Assembly: GCA_017452265.1 (NCBI GenBank)
Contig: JAFTMS010000032.1
Location: forward strand, 62,001 to 126,000
Direction of reading: 5' to 3'
Length of the DNA: 64,000 bases
Origin: Bacteroidales bacterium
GTDB lineage: Bacteria > Bacteroidota > Bacteroidia > Bacteroidales > UBA932
Below the pieces are notes generated by a model. That model had not been told where the DNA came from and did no database searches. It was given only the letters and a program-made list of their open reading frames with translations. Positions 17,761-27,030 of the stretch are shown one piece after another. The first letter of the stretch is position 1. The number at the start of each line of letters is the position of its first letter. Both the position numbers and the translations under genes were made by a program.

Positions 17761-18858
17761 TTATTTAATATTGAAATACTCCTTGTATCTGTTGTACAGG
17801 TTCCCCGCAGCCCCGTAAACCGACTGTGGGCTAAGGAAATGCGGGAATTCAAACGTAATCGCCTTGTCGTAGCCGCAGCGCTTTGCCGCCTCTAACTTCA
17901 GACGGAGCTTGTCGAACTTGATCGGAAGGAACTTGATCGGCATGTCGCGGTCGAACGTCTCCGCGTTCGTCCAGCACTGCATTCCGTACTTGTCAGCGAG
18001 CTTCTTGTTCACGCTGAAGAATGCGTCCAGCTCGTCGTAGTCTATGTGACCGTCCTGGAACGCCACTGCATCCACGACGTCATGTATGCCGGCGAATATC
18101 TGCGCCCATTCCCTTTCGTGAGCTTCGATGGATACCGCGTCTTCCTTCGTCAGAGCCGCTCCTGCCGCGCTTACGGCCTTTTTCCCGTCGATCCACGGCG
18201 ATATGAACACAGGCATTCCGCCCGAAACGTCCTTGCACTGCTTTCCCATCGCGTGGAATGCGTCCACCGCTCCAATCGTGTCGCGGCTGATTTCCGTGCT
18301 GAGATACCATCCTCCGAAGCTGTCGTACTTCTCGCCGTACATCTTCCACACCTCGTCGATGACGAACTTGTTGTCCTCGATTTCATGGCTCATGTCCTTA
18401 GTGTCCCAATATACGCCCGAATCATATAGACCGAGGTAGAACTTCATCCCGTGCTTCTGGGCAAGACGGCAGAACATGTCGATGAGGTCCACCGATGGCA
18501 TGTAGCATCCCTTCTTGAGCAGATAAGGCGAAGGATAAGTGATGAACTTGCGGTAGCCGCACCTGATGTCGATGACGGTGTCTATGCCGATGGCCTTCAT
18601 ATATGCGAAGTCCTGGTCCCACTCCTTCTCGCCCCAGTTCTGGTGAGGAATGTCATGCGATATCTCGTCGAGGAAGGTTCCCGTTATGCGCAGGCCGTTG
18701 TCCTTAGGGACGATGAGTCCGCCTGCCGATGTGTCCGGTACGCCGCCCTCAGCCTTTGAGGCTTCATTGGAGGCGCATGATGAAAGAAGTGACGGTGCAA
18801 CAAGGGCCGAGGCTCCTCCGATGGCCATCTTCTTCAAAAAGTCTCTGCGGTCAGTCAT
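17761..18858 (-). CDS. DUF4434-like TIM-barrel protein (putative glycoside hydrolase), Tat/lipoprotein signal
   Basis: 365 residues. The N-terminus (MTDRRDFLKKMAIGGASAL) resembles a twin-arginine signal and is followed by a lipobox-like LLSSC. The mature part reads as a TIM barrel of the DUF4434 type: ITGTFLDEISHDIPHQNWG at about residue 57, AIGIDTVIDIRCGYRKF, MKFYLGLYDSGVYW, FGGWYLSTEISRDT with candidate acidic residue Glu, VAFQDGHIDYDEL and a late CWTNAETFD. Family membership is my reading and needs an HMM search. First gene of the minus-strand PUL unit; the DUF4434/GHL10-type fold parallels the two plus-strand GHL10-like lipoproteins. Likely a periplasmic glycosidase acting on the transported oligosaccharide. 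Confidence 0.72.
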   Translation of the reverse strand: MTDRRDFLKKMAIGGASALVAPSLLSSCASNEASKAEGGVPDTSAGGLIVPKDNGLRITGTFLDEISHDIPHQNWGEKEWDQDFAYMKAIGIDTVIDIRCGYRKFITYPSPYLLKKGCYMPSVDLIDMFCRLAQKHGMKFYLGLYDSGVYWDTKDMSHEIEDNKFVIDEVWKMYGEKYDSFGGWYLSTEISRDTIGAVDAFHAMGKQCKDVSGGMPVFISPWIDGKKAVSAAGAALTKEDAVSIEAHEREWAQIFAGIHDVVDAVAFQDGHIDYDELDAFFSVNKKLADKYGMQCWTNAETFDRDMPIKFLPIKFDKLRLKLEAAKRCGYDKAITFEFPHFLSPQSVYGAAGNLYNRYKEYFNIK

Positions 18859-18874
18859 ATCTTGTGATTTTAAT

Positions 18875-18888
18875 TATTTTTAAAAATA
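18875..18888. promoter_or_regulatory. AT-rich palindrome, candidate ROK operator 1
   Basis: TATTTTTAAAAATA is a perfect 14-bp palindrome just downstream of the minus-strand -7 box for the DUF4434-MFS-ROK unit, where a bound repressor would block transcription. AT richness makes chance occurrence fairly likely. Confidence 0.3.
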
Positions 18889-18895
18889 GAACGGA

Positions 18896-18903
18896 CAAAT
18901 ATA
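18896..18903 (-). promoter_or_regulatory. Putative -7 box for the DUF4434-MFS-ROK unit
   Basis: On the minus strand TATATTTG fits TAnnTTTG, 37 bp upstream of the start at 18858. No clear -33 element is visible. Confidence 0.5.
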
Positions 18904-19004
18904 ATAAATTTATTCCTTGTATATATAATTTCACCTCTGAAACTTGCTTATTTATTTCAAAACCGTACTGGGGTGTAGTGTGGTATTTTAAGAAATCGTC
19001 AACG

Positions 19005-19028
19005 AATTATTAAAAATTTTAAATAATT
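19005..19028. promoter_or_regulatory. AT-rich near-palindrome, candidate ROK operator 2
   Basis: A 24-bp near-perfect inverted repeat with outer arms AATTATT and AATAATT and one symmetric mismatch pair. It lies just upstream of the -33 element of the plus-strand PUL promoter. It resembles AT-rich operators of NagC-like ROK regulators in general shape only. Confidence 0.3.
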
Positions 19029-19041
19029 ACCCCGAAAAACA

Positions 19042-19071
19042 TTGTGAAAACATAAAAAACTCTTACATTTG
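19042..19071 (+). promoter_or_regulatory. PUL promoter: TTG, 19 bp, TACATTTG
   Basis: TTG at 19042-19044 and TACATTTG at 19064-19071 are separated by 19 bp, matching the Bacteroidota -33/-7 consensus. The -7 box ends 20 bp before ATG 19092, the first gene of the plus-strand PUL operon. Confidence 0.65.
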
Positions 19072-19091
19072 TCATTTAAAATTACAATATA

Positions 19092-20420
19092 ATGAAAAGA
19101 ATTTACGGTGTTTTTCTTGCCATTGCCGGTGCACTGCTTCTAATTTCTTGTAAATCAGAAGATAAGGCTAATCATAACTACATGTGGTTCGATTGTGAGG
19201 CCAACTATGCGACGCTTTCGCATCCTGATTCAATACGCTTCTATCTCGCCAAATGCAAGGATCTCGGATTCGATAATGTCGTGGTGGACGTGAAGTCTAT
19301 AATGGGTGAAGTCCTGTACGACAGTGAGATAGCTCCATATATGGGAGACTGGGAAGGCGTTGTGCGTCCGAGAGATTACGACATGCTCGGATATTTCATC
19401 GAGTATGGCCATGATATGGGCATGAAGGTCTTCGGCTCCCTCAATGTCTTTGCTGGTGGACATAACTATTTCGACCGTGGAGTGGTGTATATGGACAAGG
19501 CCGCATGGCAGTCCATCTGCTACCATAAGGGCAAGCTCACTCCGATTTCGGAGATCAAGACCAACTACAACTGCATGATGAACCCTTCGAATCCGGAGGT
19601 TCAGGAATATCAGATAGAGATACTCAAGGAGTTTGCCCGCAAATACCCTGAAGTTGACGGACTTATCTTCGACCGTGTACGCTATGACGGCATCACGGCC
19701 GATTTCAGCGACCTTTCGAGGAAGCAGTTCGAGGAATATGCCGGACTGACTGTGGAGAATTTTCCAGAGGACATCCTCAGCTGGTACGACGAGAACGGAG
19801 ATCTCAGAGAGAACTGGGTTCTCGGAAAGCATGCAAAGAAGTGGATAGAGTGGCGTGCAGGCGTGATTCACGACTTCGTTGTGAAGGCACACGCAGCCCT
19901 CAAGGAGATAAATCCGGACCTTATAATCGGAGACTATACAGGCGCATGGTACCCGACCTACTGGCAGCTCGGCGTGAACTGGGCAAGCCGGGAGTACGAT
20001 CCTTATCAGGTGCCGCAGTATCAGTCATGGGCAACTGAAGACTACCACAAGACAGGCTACGCAGAGCAGCTTGACGTATATATGACAGGCCTTTATTACA
20101 CGCTTATAACAAAGGACGATGTTGACAAGGCTACCGGTGTCGTAGGCCAGCGCAGCGAAGCCGGTATGGACAACAGCCTTACGTACTGCTACAGTGTGGA
20201 AGGTGGTGCAGAGATAGCAAGGAACATCACGAAGGGCGTCGTCCCTGTGATCGGCTCGATCTACGTCGAGCAGTACCTTGGCGACTTCACACCGTTCCGT
20301 CCGGCAGTGGAGCAGGCGCTCAAGAGCACAGACGGCGTAATGATCTTCGACATAGTGCATCTCAACAAGCACAAGCTCTGGGACGAGCTCGAAGAGGCGA
20401 TGAAGAATGCTGAAAAATAA
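19092..20420 (+). CDS. GHL10-type putative glycoside hydrolase lipoprotein
   Basis: 442 residues with a lipoprotein signal (hydrophobic stretch ending LLLISC). The mature part reads as a TIM barrel of the glycosyl-hydrolase-like 10 type: YMWFDCEANYATL, then FDNVVVDVKSIMGEVLY, a strand with GLIFDRVRYDG at about residue 195 whose Asp and Arg are conserved in this family, PDLIIGDYTGAWYPTYW and a late GVMIFDIVHLN. It is clearly paralogous to the lipoprotein at 28064 (shared DFSDxSRxxFEEY and GVNWAS blocks). First gene of the PUL operon, 20 bp before susC, so it is probably a surface-exposed enzyme making the initial cuts. Linkage specificity is unknown. Confidence 0.8.
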   Translation: MKRIYGVFLAIAGALLLISCKSEDKANHNYMWFDCEANYATLSHPDSIRFYLAKCKDLGFDNVVVDVKSIMGEVLYDSEIAPYMGDWEGVVRPRDYDMLGYFIEYGHDMGMKVFGSLNVFAGGHNYFDRGVVYMDKAAWQSICYHKGKLTPISEIKTNYNCMMNPSNPEVQEYQIEILKEFARKYPEVDGLIFDRVRYDGITADFSDLSRKQFEEYAGLTVENFPEDILSWYDENGDLRENWVLGKHAKKWIEWRAGVIHDFVVKAHAALKEINPDLIIGDYTGAWYPTYWQLGVNWASREYDPYQVPQYQSWATEDYHKTGYAEQLDVYMTGLYYTLITKDDVDKATGVVGQRSEAGMDNSLTYCYSVEGGAEIARNITKGVVPVIGSIYVEQYLGDFTPFRPAVEQALKSTDGVMIFDIVHLNKHKLWDELEEAMKNAEK

Positions 20421-20440
20421 ACCAAATACCAGATAACCCA

Positions 20441-23400
20441 ATGAAATCAATTATCAGAAATCTGCTGATGGTGTCGGTTTTCCTTATGGGGGGGGCAGCT
20501 TATGCATTGGCGCAGCCGACCCTGAAAGGTAAGGTCACAGACACTGACGGACTGCCTCTTCCGGGAGTGGCAGTCATGGTCCCAGGTACCACAAACGGTA
20601 CCATGACCGACGATAATGGTGATTATTCACTATCCGGACTTAAGAAAGGTGACGTTATCCTCTTCACCAGCCTTGGTATGGGAGACCAGACGTTCGAGTG
20701 CACCGGTTCACTTACGAAACTGGATGTAGTCATGGCTGAGGACGCGACGTTCATCGAAGAGACCATCGTGGTCGGCTACGGCGTGCAGAAGAAGTCATCG
20801 ATGACCAGCGCCGTTTCAGCTATGAAGGGAGACGAACTTCTCAAGGCTCCTGCAACAAACGTTTCACAGCTCCTTGCCGGTAAGCTTACCGGAGTGTCTT
20901 CGGTGCAGGAATCCGGTGAGCCTGGTCTCGATCAGGCTGCCATCCGTATCCGTGGCTCACAGGGTGCTGCCAAATATGTTGTCGACGGTTTCCCTGTGGA
21001 TGACATCAATGACATCGACCCTTACGACATCGAGAGCATCTCAGTCCTGAAGGACGGTGCTTCAGCTGCGGTATATGGTCTTCAGGCTGCAAACGGTATC
21101 ATCATCATCACCACAAAGAAGGGAACATCAGGAAAGCCTAAGATTACATATAATGCGACTTTCGGAGCATCGATGAATGCAAACTTCCCTGAGTTCATGG
21201 ACGGTCCTCAGTTCGCATATTATTATAATGTGGCCGACATGATGGACAAGCTCTCGTCAGGAGCGATTTCAAGCGAGTCCGAATATGTTCCTGTATATAC
21301 AAAGGAGCAGGTGGAAATGATGACAAACGGTGACCCTACCGACGGCTGGGACAATGTGAACTACATCGACAAGGTCTTCGGTACGGGTTTCACGCAGAAG
21401 CATAATGTGACCGTACAGGGCGGTAACGAAAAGTCGAAGTACTTCGCATCCTTCGGTTTCCTTGGTCAGGACGGTAACATCGACAACTTCAGCTATAACC
21501 GCTACAACATCAGAACCAATATCGAGTCTCAGCTTGCCAAGAACTTCAAGTTCAGCATGGGACTTTCCGGAGTGTTCTCGAATCGTCAGACTCCAGCATA
21601 TGCAGCCGGTGGTACTGATGCAAATTCTTATCTCGGTGAGACAGGATGGCTTTCAATAGCGAGCCAGACCATCATCATGCATCCATACCTTCCGGAAACG
21701 TATAACGGAATGTATACTGCGACTCTGAAGAAGAACACATCTCTTCCTCAGTCTCCTCTCGCGGCAATCTACGATTCAGGATATAAGAAGGAACGTGGCA
21801 TTGATGTGTCGGCAAATATGTCACTTACGTATGACATCCCGGGTGTAAAGGGCCTTCAGCTGAAGGTGGCCGGTGCCTTCGATTATGGCGCAACCATGAA
21901 CAAGAATCTGAATACTCCATATTCAGTCATGGCCTATACCGGTGGCGAGTGGGTAGAGAAAGCTGACCCTCGTGGAACAGGCAACGGTGTGAATCTCGGT
22001 GAGGGTACATCGTACTATCAGAGAATGACAGGCCAGGCTGGAGTTACCTACACCAACACATTCGGTAAACATTTTGTCGACCTTCTTGCTCTTGCTGAGC
22101 TCAATGATTACAAGACAAATGCTCATTCTGCTTATGCAAAGCTGCTTCCGTTTGCTTCTCTTCCTGAATTAAGCTATGGCCAGCCGACAGATTCTCCGAT
22201 TTCGGGCTCAAGCGATGCATTCAGGTCTGCTGGTTATGTATTCCGTGCCCGCTACAACTGGGACGAAAGGTATCTGGTAGAGTTTACCGGCCGATATGAC
22301 GGCTCATACAAGTTTGCCGGAATGCGTGAGACACGTTGGGGCTTCTTCCCTTCTGCATCTGCTGCGTGGAATCTTTCCAAGGAGCCTTGGATGTCTCAGT
22401 TCAACGCTTTGGACGACCTTAAGATACGTGGTTCGGTGGCTTTGCTCGGAAACGATGCAGGTACAAACCCCTATATGTTTGCAAACAACTATTCAAAGTA
22501 TGATTATCAGGTGATATATGCCGACGGTTCGGTAAATCCTGCATACAAGGATGCCGGTATTGCAAATGTGGACCTTACATGGGAGAAGAGTCTTTCGTAC
22601 AACGTCGGCTTCGACCTCAGTCTCTGGAACGGAAAGCTCGCGATGGAGGTCGACGGATTCTATAATTATGTCTTCGATATCCTGACTGCCCAGTCATCTG
22701 GCTATCCATCTTCAATGGGTGGTTATTATATGGCTTTCATCAACCACAATGCTTATGATACCAAGGGTATTGATGTGATGCTCTCGCACAGAAATTCCTT
22801 CATGCTTGGCGGAAAGCCTTTCCAATATGGTATAAGCGGTACCGTTACATATGCAAGAAGCCGTTGGATCATCTATCAGGATGAGCCGAATACACCGGAT
22901 AACCAGAAGGTTGTCGGAACACCGCTCGGAGCGATCATGGCATGGACAGCAGACGGTCTTTACAGAAGCGAAGAGGAAATCGATAATTCTGCATGGTACG
23001 GCACACGTCCGAATGTCGGTGACATCAAGTACGTGGACATCAACGGTGACGGTAAGATCGACTGGAGCGACAGAGGTAAGGTGGGACGAACCAACCGTCC
23101 TGAGCTTACCTACGGCCTCAACCTCGATTTCGCATGGAACGGTATAGATTTCAACGCACAGTTCACAGGAGGTGCGCTCTTCGATGTATCCCTCACAGGA
23201 ACGTACTACAACTATATGGATGACAATACAGTGTGGACGCAGACGTTCAAGGAGGGCGCGAACTCGCCTCTCTTCCTTGTCGAAAATGCATACAGCATCT
23301 ACAATACAGATGGAACATTCCCACGGATGACGCTCGGAACTCCGGGACACGGCGGTGACAACGGTCTTGCCTCTACATTCTGGCTTCGTGACGGAACATA

Positions 23401-23614
23401 TGTCCGCCTCAAGACCGCCCAGCTCGGATATACATTCCCTCACAAGTGGACTGGCAGGATCAATGTCGAGGCACTCCGACTTTTTGTTGAAGGTCAGAAC
23501 CTCTTTACCATCGACGGACTTCCTGAGGGCATCGACCCTGAGTCTCCTGGCGTGAACAACGGTTATTATCCTCAGCAGCGCCTTATCATGGGTGGCATTA
23601 CGATTACTTTCTAA
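20441..23614 (+). CDS. susC: SusC/RagA-family TonB-dependent outer-membrane transporter
   Basis: 1057 residues. Signal peptide (about residues 1-24), then a carboxypeptidase-regulatory-like domain (TLKGKVTDTDGLPLPGVAVMVPGT at its start), a TonB box-like region (EETIVVGYGVQKK), the plug domain with the SusC signature IRIRGSQGAAKYVVDGF and YDIESISVLKDGASAAVYG, and the 22-strand barrel ending GITITF. No STN domain, so transenvelope sigma signalling is not expected. It takes up oligosaccharides bound by SusD in a TonB-dependent way. A run of eight G in codons 16-19 within the signal peptide could be slippage prone. The SusD gene follows after 6 bp. Confidence 0.96.
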   Translation: MKSIIRNLLMVSVFLMGGAAYALAQPTLKGKVTDTDGLPLPGVAVMVPGTTNGTMTDDNGDYSLSGLKKGDVILFTSLGMGDQTFECTGSLTKLDVVMAEDATFIEETIVVGYGVQKKSSMTSAVSAMKGDELLKAPATNVSQLLAGKLTGVSSVQESGEPGLDQAAIRIRGSQGAAKYVVDGFPVDDINDIDPYDIESISVLKDGASAAVYGLQAANGIIIITTKKGTSGKPKITYNATFGASMNANFPEFMDGPQFAYYYNVADMMDKLSSGAISSESEYVPVYTKEQVEMMTNGDPTDGWDNVNYIDKVFGTGFTQKHNVTVQGGNEKSKYFASFGFLGQDGNIDNFSYNRYNIRTNIESQLAKNFKFSMGLSGVFSNRQTPAYAAGGTDANSYLGETGWLSIASQTIIMHPYLPETYNGMYTATLKKNTSLPQSPLAAIYDSGYKKERGIDVSANMSLTYDIPGVKGLQLKVAGAFDYGATMNKNLNTPYSVMAYTGGEWVEKADPRGTGNGVNLGEGTSYYQRMTGQAGVTYTNTFGKHFVDLLALAELNDYKTNAHSAYAKLLPFASLPELSYGQPTDSPISGSSDAFRSAGYVFRARYNWDERYLVEFTGRYDGSYKFAGMRETRWGFFPSASAAWNLSKEPWMSQFNALDDLKIRGSVALLGNDAGTNPYMFANNYSKYDYQVIYADGSVNPAYKDAGIANVDLTWEKSLSYNVGFDLSLWNGKLAMEVDGFYNYVFDILTAQSSGYPSSMGGYYMAFINHNAYDTKGIDVMLSHRNSFMLGGKPFQYGISGTVTYARSRWIIYQDEPNTPDNQKVVGTPLGAIMAWTADGLYRSEEEIDNSAWYGTRPNVGDIKYVDINGDGKIDWSDRGKVGRTNRPELTYGLNLDFAWNGIDFNAQFTGGALFDVSLTGTYYNYMDDNTVWTQTFKEGANSPLFLVENAYSIYNTDGTFPRMTLGTPGHGGDNGLASTFWLRDGTYVRLKTAQLGYTFPHKWTGRINVEALRLFVEGQNLFTIDGLPEGIDPESPGVNNGYYPQQRLIMGGITITF
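20488..20495 (+). repeat. G8 homopolymer in the susC signal-peptide codons
   Basis: Eight consecutive G begin at the third base of Met16. Gain or loss of one G would shift the frame within the signal peptide and abolish SusC. Confidence 0.9.
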
Positions 23615-23620
23615 ACAGAC

Positions 23621-25285
23621 ATGAAAATGAAAACATTATATAAGGCAATAATAACAGCGGTGATGGCATCGGGCCTGGCCTCATGTACATCATTCCTCGA
23701 CATGACACCGACTGACAGAGTCAGCGACAAGGTCATGTGGGAGACCACTTCCAATGCCGAATACCATGTGAACTATCTTTATACCTATGTCTATGATGTT
23801 CTCATGGGGCAGAGCGTTGCCGGCGAGACCGAGGCCTATACAGATATGCTCAAATATGGCTCGTACAACTATAACTCAAGGTGCTTCATCCCGAGCGAAC
23901 TTTCGTACGGCCTTTCCACGACGCTGACTGTGTCATACGTGGAAGCATATCTCGGAACATGGACCAAATGGTATCAGGGTATCATGAAGACCAACAATGC
24001 CATTGCCTGTCTTCATAAGTATGGCCAGATGTCGGATGAAGACAAGACCCGTCTTGAAGCAGAGCTCAAGTTCATCCGTGCATACCTTTATTTCGACCTT
24101 GTGAAGAGGTACAAGGACATCATTCTCTATGATGAGAACATGGATGCCTATACAAAGGACAAGGCCATCAGCACTGAGGCTGAAGGATGGGATTTCATTC
24201 AGAGCGACCTCGCATTCGCTGCTGCAAATCTTCCTGAGAAGGGTGTTGCCAAGGGACGTCTTGACAAAGGTACGGCTTTGGCATTCACAACCCGCGCTAT
24301 GCTTTATGCCGAAAGGTGGGATGCCGTGAAGGCAGCTGCTGAAGAGGTCGAGAAGCTCGGATATGCTCTTGAGGCAAATTATACTGATGCCATCAACAAG
24401 GAAATCTCTGCCGGCAATAAGGAGGCGATTCTCCAATACCATTTCGACAGATCGAGCAATGTCACTCATTCATATGACTTTTATTACACCCCGGGTGGCG
24501 ACTATACTATCTATGGTGAGGCAGGCGGCGGATACGGTACTCCTACACAGGAGATGGTCGAGTCTTACGAGCTTGCAACCGGTGGATTCCCGGATTGGAC
24601 AGAGTGGCACGGCACGACAACAAGGACTCCTCCGTATGCAGACCTCGAACCTCGTTTCCACGCTACGATCCTTTACAATGGTGCAGAATGGAAAGGCAGG
24701 GTCATCGAGCCTTTCGTAGGCGGTGCTGACGGCTGGTGTACTTGGAATGTAGACCGTGAGCCGCAGGGACGCACCACGACCGGATACTATCTCCGCAAGA
24801 TGGTCGATGAAGGACACGATGTGATCGCATTGTCAGGAAGTACACAGCCATTGAGCGTCATCCGTTATGCAGAGGTTCTGCTCAATAAGGCGGAGGCATG
24901 CTACCATCTCGACGATGTTGCAGGTGCAAATGCTGCCGTCAAGGCTATCAGAGCGCGTGTAGGCCTCACATATACAGACAAATCCGGTTCTTCTCTTTGG
25001 ACGGCTATCCGTCAGGAGCGTAAGGTGGAGCTTGCATATGAGGGACTCTGGTATTGGGATCTCCGTCGTTGGGAAGTTGCTCACAAGGCATATCCGGAAG
25101 GACTTACCGGCTATCAGCAGCATGGTCTCAAGATTGAGAGCAACGGTGACGGTACATTTACATACACTTATGTGTCTGTGGATGATCAGGACAGGAATTT
25201 CCTTGAAAAGATGTATCGTTTCCCGATGCCGTCAAGCGAGCTTGACAATAATGGAGAAGTTGAACAGTATCCTGAGTGGAAATAA
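23621..25285 (+). CDS. susD: SusD/RagB-family glycan-binding lipoprotein
   Basis: 554 residues. Lipoprotein signal ending ASGLASC. SusD-type features are the N-terminal DMTPTDRVSDKVMWET block, the TPR-like helices around residues 110-250 (KFIRAYLYFDLVKRYKDI, then KGTALAFTTRAMLYAE) and the C-terminal VIRYAEVLLNKAEACYHLDD followed by IRQERKVELAYEGLWYWDLRR, which is the family's most conserved stretch. It forms the lid of the SusC transporter at the cell surface and binds the glycan. ATG 23621 and ATG 23627 are both possible. It lies directly between susC and the DUF5018-like lipoprotein, in one operon. Confidence 0.96.
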   Translation: MKMKTLYKAIITAVMASGLASCTSFLDMTPTDRVSDKVMWETTSNAEYHVNYLYTYVYDVLMGQSVAGETEAYTDMLKYGSYNYNSRCFIPSELSYGLSTTLTVSYVEAYLGTWTKWYQGIMKTNNAIACLHKYGQMSDEDKTRLEAELKFIRAYLYFDLVKRYKDIILYDENMDAYTKDKAISTEAEGWDFIQSDLAFAAANLPEKGVAKGRLDKGTALAFTTRAMLYAERWDAVKAAAEEVEKLGYALEANYTDAINKEISAGNKEAILQYHFDRSSNVTHSYDFYYTPGGDYTIYGEAGGGYGTPTQEMVESYELATGGFPDWTEWHGTTTRTPPYADLEPRFHATILYNGAEWKGRVIEPFVGGADGWCTWNVDREPQGRTTTGYYLRKMVDEGHDVIALSGSTQPLSVIRYAEVLLNKAEACYHLDDVAGANAAVKAIRARVGLTYTDKSGSSLWTAIRQERKVELAYEGLWYWDLRRWEVAHKAYPEGLTGYQQHGLKIESNGDGTFTYTYVSVDDQDRNFLEKMYRFPMPSSELDNNGEVEQYPEWK

Positions 25286-25294
25286 TTATTTGAA

Positions 25295-27022
25295 ATGAAT
25301 ATGAAGAAGATATATTATCTGATTTTTGCATTTGCTCTTGCTGTCTTCGCATCATGTCAGAAGCCGCAGTTTGTGGAGCCGACTGCAGAGCGTCAGGGCA
25401 TCACAAGCTTGACTGCCTATTTCACGACCGGCAAATATGTCGATCAGCAGCTTGCTAAGCTTGATGTGACCGACCCGGAGGAGGATTATTTTGTCATTGA
25501 GATTCCTTGGTTCTTCCCAGAAGAGACTGAGGACGCCACAACTTTCTATATGTCTCGTCTGAGAGTCCGTGCGGAACTTGCACCGAACTGCAAGATTGAA
25601 CCACCTTTGTCAGTACTTGACCTCACAAAGGAGAATGAATTTACTTTTACTGATAACAAGGGAGAAAGCCGTCCGATAGTGATTACGGGAAAGCGTACCA
25701 TGTTCAGGCGTACTGATCTGATGTCATTTAACCTCATTGGAACTTATGGCTGCGAGGGTTTCGTCGATAATGAGGCTCGTAAAATTTACCTCTTTTCCAA
25801 CGATAACCTCTCAAAGCATACAGCAGAAGCAGTTGCTTGTGTACACGCCAAGATCAAGAATCCGCAGGAATTGTCTAAACCCAAAGATTATAATAAGCCT
25901 CAGACTATCACAGTCGTTGCGCATGATGGTGTGACTGAAACTGAATATACCATCACAAAAGAGCCACCTACAAAGATTCCTTACGGCTTCAATTCAGAAT
26001 CTGCAAAGGAACTCTTTACTGTGAACCCGGCAAACCTTGGCTTCCCTGCATATACTGAACTGCTCAACCCTTCTGTGGCTGTATTGGAGACCAAACTTGT
26101 GATTTCATTCGGCAATGGAACGGCTCCTAAGTATCTTAATGGTATTACAGGTGTTCTTGAAGGTGAACTGAATCTCGGTTCTGCTGTCGCTGACGCTATG
26201 ACAAGTGACGGAGCAGGAAACCTTATCCTTACGAATAAGGCTGCAAAGGGCGAGACGTTGAATATATATACGACAAACTCATTGTCTGCTGCGCCTCAGC
26301 TCTTCTACTCGTTCACGAACGAGACGACGTTCGTTGCAGGTACAGTAGTAAGGGTAATCGGTGACATCAAGTCGGATGCCAGAATGATCCTTACTCATGA
26401 AGGTGTAGCAGGAGTCACTACAAGCAACACGGTGACTGAGCTTGTGATCCGTGGCGGTGAAGTTGTCGAGCACAACGTGATAGATTATTCTGGTGCTTAT
26501 CCTGGTTGGGGCGAGACTGCCACTCATTATGCAAAGGTAACGCCGGTATCGGTAAATCCTGCAGATGGTGTCATGGTCTCAAGCTATAGTAACAGCGTGA
26601 CTATCGGTGAGGATTCACACTATTACCTGTACCATATCAATTCAAATATGAATACGGCTCAGAAGGACCTCTTCGAAGTAGACTACTGTAACTGGGGGAA
26701 GAACCCGAACTCGATGGATGCCAAGACGTATAACAACGCAACTTATCTGGCTCACTTCATCACATCGCAGTTCCCTGCATGGGGACAGTGGCCGGGACTG
26801 TATATCTATGATATTTCGACTCCGTCGATGATAAAGGCTGCAGAACCGGTTCTCATGAATCCGCAGCTGAAGCAATATAATGAGATCAATGCCGAATCGT
26901 CAAATTCAATGGGTGACGTTGTCATGGCGCAGTCTGCAGACGGTTTCAAACTGTTTGTATACTACTTTGATCATTATGCTCAGGCTATCGGAGGATATTC
27001 TGTCAACTGTATTCAGATGTAA
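25295..27022 (+). CDS. DUF5018-like surface lipoprotein (candidate glycan-binding protein)
   Basis: 575 residues with a lipoprotein signal (MKKIYYLIFAFALAVFASC). N-terminal Ig-like strands (ITSLTAYFTTGKY, then SVLDLTKENEFTFTDNKGES) resemble DUF5018 proteins found next to SusD; this assignment is tentative. From about residue 235 the protein has repeating beta-rich units (LNPSVAVLETKLVISFGNG, AGNLILTNKAAKGETLNIY, KTYNNATYLAHFITSQFP) that look like a propeller. Its place right after SusD is where SusE/F-type surface glycan-binding proteins are encoded. Its architecture parallels the BACON lipoprotein at 29511. No catalytic motif seen. Confidence 0.7.
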   Translation: MNMKKIYYLIFAFALAVFASCQKPQFVEPTAERQGITSLTAYFTTGKYVDQQLAKLDVTDPEEDYFVIEIPWFFPEETEDATTFYMSRLRVRAELAPNCKIEPPLSVLDLTKENEFTFTDNKGESRPIVITGKRTMFRRTDLMSFNLIGTYGCEGFVDNEARKIYLFSNDNLSKHTAEAVACVHAKIKNPQELSKPKDYNKPQTITVVAHDGVTETEYTITKEPPTKIPYGFNSESAKELFTVNPANLGFPAYTELLNPSVAVLETKLVISFGNGTAPKYLNGITGVLEGELNLGSAVADAMTSDGAGNLILTNKAAKGETLNIYTTNSLSAAPQLFYSFTNETTFVAGTVVRVIGDIKSDARMILTHEGVAGVTTSNTVTELVIRGGEVVEHNVIDYSGAYPGWGETATHYAKVTPVSVNPADGVMVSSYSNSVTIGEDSHYYLYHINSNMNTAQKDLFEVDYCNWGKNPNSMDAKTYNNATYLAHFITSQFPAWGQWPGLYIYDISTPSMIKAAEPVLMNPQLKQYNEINAESSNSMGDVVMAQSADGFKLFVYYFDHYAQAIGGYSVNCIQM

Positions 27023-27030
27023 CTGAAATA

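Noticed and set aside
22712..23443. 243-codon minus-strand ORF inside susC
   Set aside because: Antisense to a conserved SusC barrel; no supporting sequence features.
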